DNA of 64,000 bases from positions 1 to 64,000 of the forward strand of contig SVOQ01000010.1 in the NCBI GenBank assembly GCA_015066345.1, read 5' to 3'. The notes under the pieces were generated by a model, which saw only the letters and a list, made by a program, of their open reading frames with translations, was not told where the DNA came from and did not search any database. A program made the translations under genes and the position numbers. Positions 63,161 to 64,000 of the stretch are shown here, in pieces. Numbering within the stretch: the first letter of the stretch is position 1; each line of letters begins with the position of its first letter. The stretch is from Oscillospiraceae bacterium (GTDB lineage Bacteria; Bacillota; Clostridia; Oscillospirales; Acutalibacteraceae).

Positions 63161-64000
63161 ATGAAAACAATTCAGAGTAAATTTGACATTGCAAAAATTG
63201 ATTTTGATTCAACTGTAAAATATATGGTTGACAAAATTACATATATTTGCGATAAAATCGGTCCTCGTGCCCCGGGTAGCCCCGAGGAATTAAAGGCTCA
63301 GGAGTCCATGGCTGAGGATTTAAAGAAATGGTCCGATAAAGTTGAAATCGAGGGCTTTACAGTTCATCGTCAGGCATTTATGGGCTTTATTCCCTTTACT
63401 GTGGCAATGGCTATTATTGCAACTGTTTTATTCTTCTTTAAGCCTGTAATCGGTTTTGGTCTTACAATTCTCGGCTTTATTCCTCTTGTTTTAGAGTTCT
63501 TGATGTACAAACAGTTTATTGACCCGCTTTTCAAGGGTCATCCCTCTCACAATGTTTTCGCTACAAGAAAAGCAAGTGGCGAAACTAAAAAACGTATTAT
63601 TTTTATTGGTCACGCCGACTCTCAGTACGAGTGGATTTTGAATTATAAACTCGGCGGAACGGGTATGAAGTTGTTTTTAATTCCCGCAGTTGTCGGTCTT
63701 ATTGTTTGTTGTATTTCTTCACTCGTTAAATTTATTGTTGTTGACCTTAAGGGTATTACAACACCCGGTTGCAACACATTCTTCCTTATTCTCGGTATCG
63801 TTTTATGTGTATTTATTATACCTTACGTGGGTTTCCTTTTCTTCCAGAGCCACACAAAGAACGTTCCCGGTGCTAACGATAACCTTTCGGGATGCCTTAC
63901 TTCAATGGCTGTTCTTAAATTAATGGATGAAAATGACGTTCGTTTTGAGAACACTGATGTTTGCGTTATGCTTTCAGGTTCCGAAGAGGCAGGTTTACGA
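63161..64000 (+). CDS. M28-family metallopeptidase with membrane segments, cut by the window end
   Basis: Open from ATG 63161 to the end of the window (280 codons, no stop). Zinc-ligand motifs of M28 aminopeptidases are visible: FIGHADS (His), PGANDNLSG (Asp) and GSEEAGLR (Glu). Between an N-terminal segment (CDKIGPRAPGSPEE) and the catalytic motifs there are two hydrophobic pairs (about 82-112 and 166-228), so part of the chain is membrane-embedded, unlike soluble M28 enzymes. The C-terminal end is not in the window. Confidence 0.85.
   Translation, partial: MKTIQSKFDIAKIDFDSTVKYMVDKITYICDKIGPRAPGSPEELKAQESMAEDLKKWSDKVEIEGFTVHRQAFMGFIPFTVAMAIIATVLFFFKPVIGFGLTILGFIPLVLEFLMYKQFIDPLFKGHPSHNVFATRKASGETKKRIIFIGHADSQYEWILNYKLGGTGMKLFLIPAVVGLIVCCISSLVKFIVVDLKGITTPGCNTFFLILGIVLCVFIIPYVGFLFFQSHTKNVPGANDNLSGCLTSMAVLKLMDENDVRFENTDVCVMLSGSEEAGLR

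Noticed and set aside
1-64000. CRISPR arrays, tRNA/rRNA genes, insertion sequences
   Set aside because: No regularly spaced repeats, no cloverleaf-like sequences and no transposase motifs seen on either strand.

Overview
The window is a low-GC chromosome segment from an anaerobic, gut-type Clostridia relative. An Oscillospiraceae/Ruminococcaceae-like lineage is my inference from gene content and order (sepF-divIVA, pyrR-uraA, rex, split transketolase, GH3/GH95 glycosidases); there is no rRNA here to confirm it. Genes are tightly packed, many starts overlap the preceding stop, and TTG starts are unusually common (miaB, miaA, the adaptor protein, tepA, ftsK, the GntR regulator, the GNAT gene). 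I see no tRNA, rRNA, CRISPR array or transposase.

Region 1 (1-16.1 kb, + strand) is a housekeeping run: miaB, a ymcA/ricA-like gene, mutS, mutL, miaA, a HlyD-like adaptor, yggS, sepF, divIVA, lspA, an RluD-type pseudouridine synthase, a HAD phosphatase, the two half-transketolases and a zinc-ribbon membrane protein. Region 2 (16.1-24.4 kb, - strand) has a probable 6S RNA, a DUF1292 protein, an aldose-epimerase-like gene, pyrR-uraA behind a readable PyrR attenuator, and an aconitase-isocitrate dehydrogenase-rex operon that carries a Rex-like operator at its own promoter. Region 3 (24.4-33.4 kb, + strand) holds tepA, uppP, ftsK, a DUF3006-like gene, rpsB-tsf behind a structured leader, a CofE-like ligase and a GMP synthase that lacks the glutaminase domain.

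Region 4 (33.4-38.05 kb) is a genomic island in the 3' end of guaA, bounded by a 16-bp direct repeat. It carries a Cro/C1 regulator, a methyltransferase with an N-terminal HsdR-type nuclease-like domain, a small unknown ORF and a TPR protein with an LA2681-type HEPN domain showing an RxxxxH motif. No integrase, HsdS or full HsdR is present. This is the best candidate for an unusual (defence) system.

Region 5 (38.3-64 kb) is accessory and surface-related: a domain-permuted GH3 beta-glucosidase, an N-acetylhexosamine kinase-like gene with a nucleotidyltransferase, an ECF sigma/membrane partner/LRR-FN3 surface protein module with an ECF-type promoter, panE-like and HAD genes, a ceramidase-like/DegT/GH110-like operon, a GntR-controlled ABC operon with a clear operator, an unknown polytopic membrane protein, a DHDPS-family lyase, ACT-PaaK, a GH95 fucosidase and a truncated M28 peptidase. 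Together the GH95, GH110-like and NahK-like genes suggest foraging on host or mucin-type glycans (inference).

Start sites were moved from the longest reading frame wherever a Shine-Dalgarno sequence decided the matter; these cases are stated in the entries.
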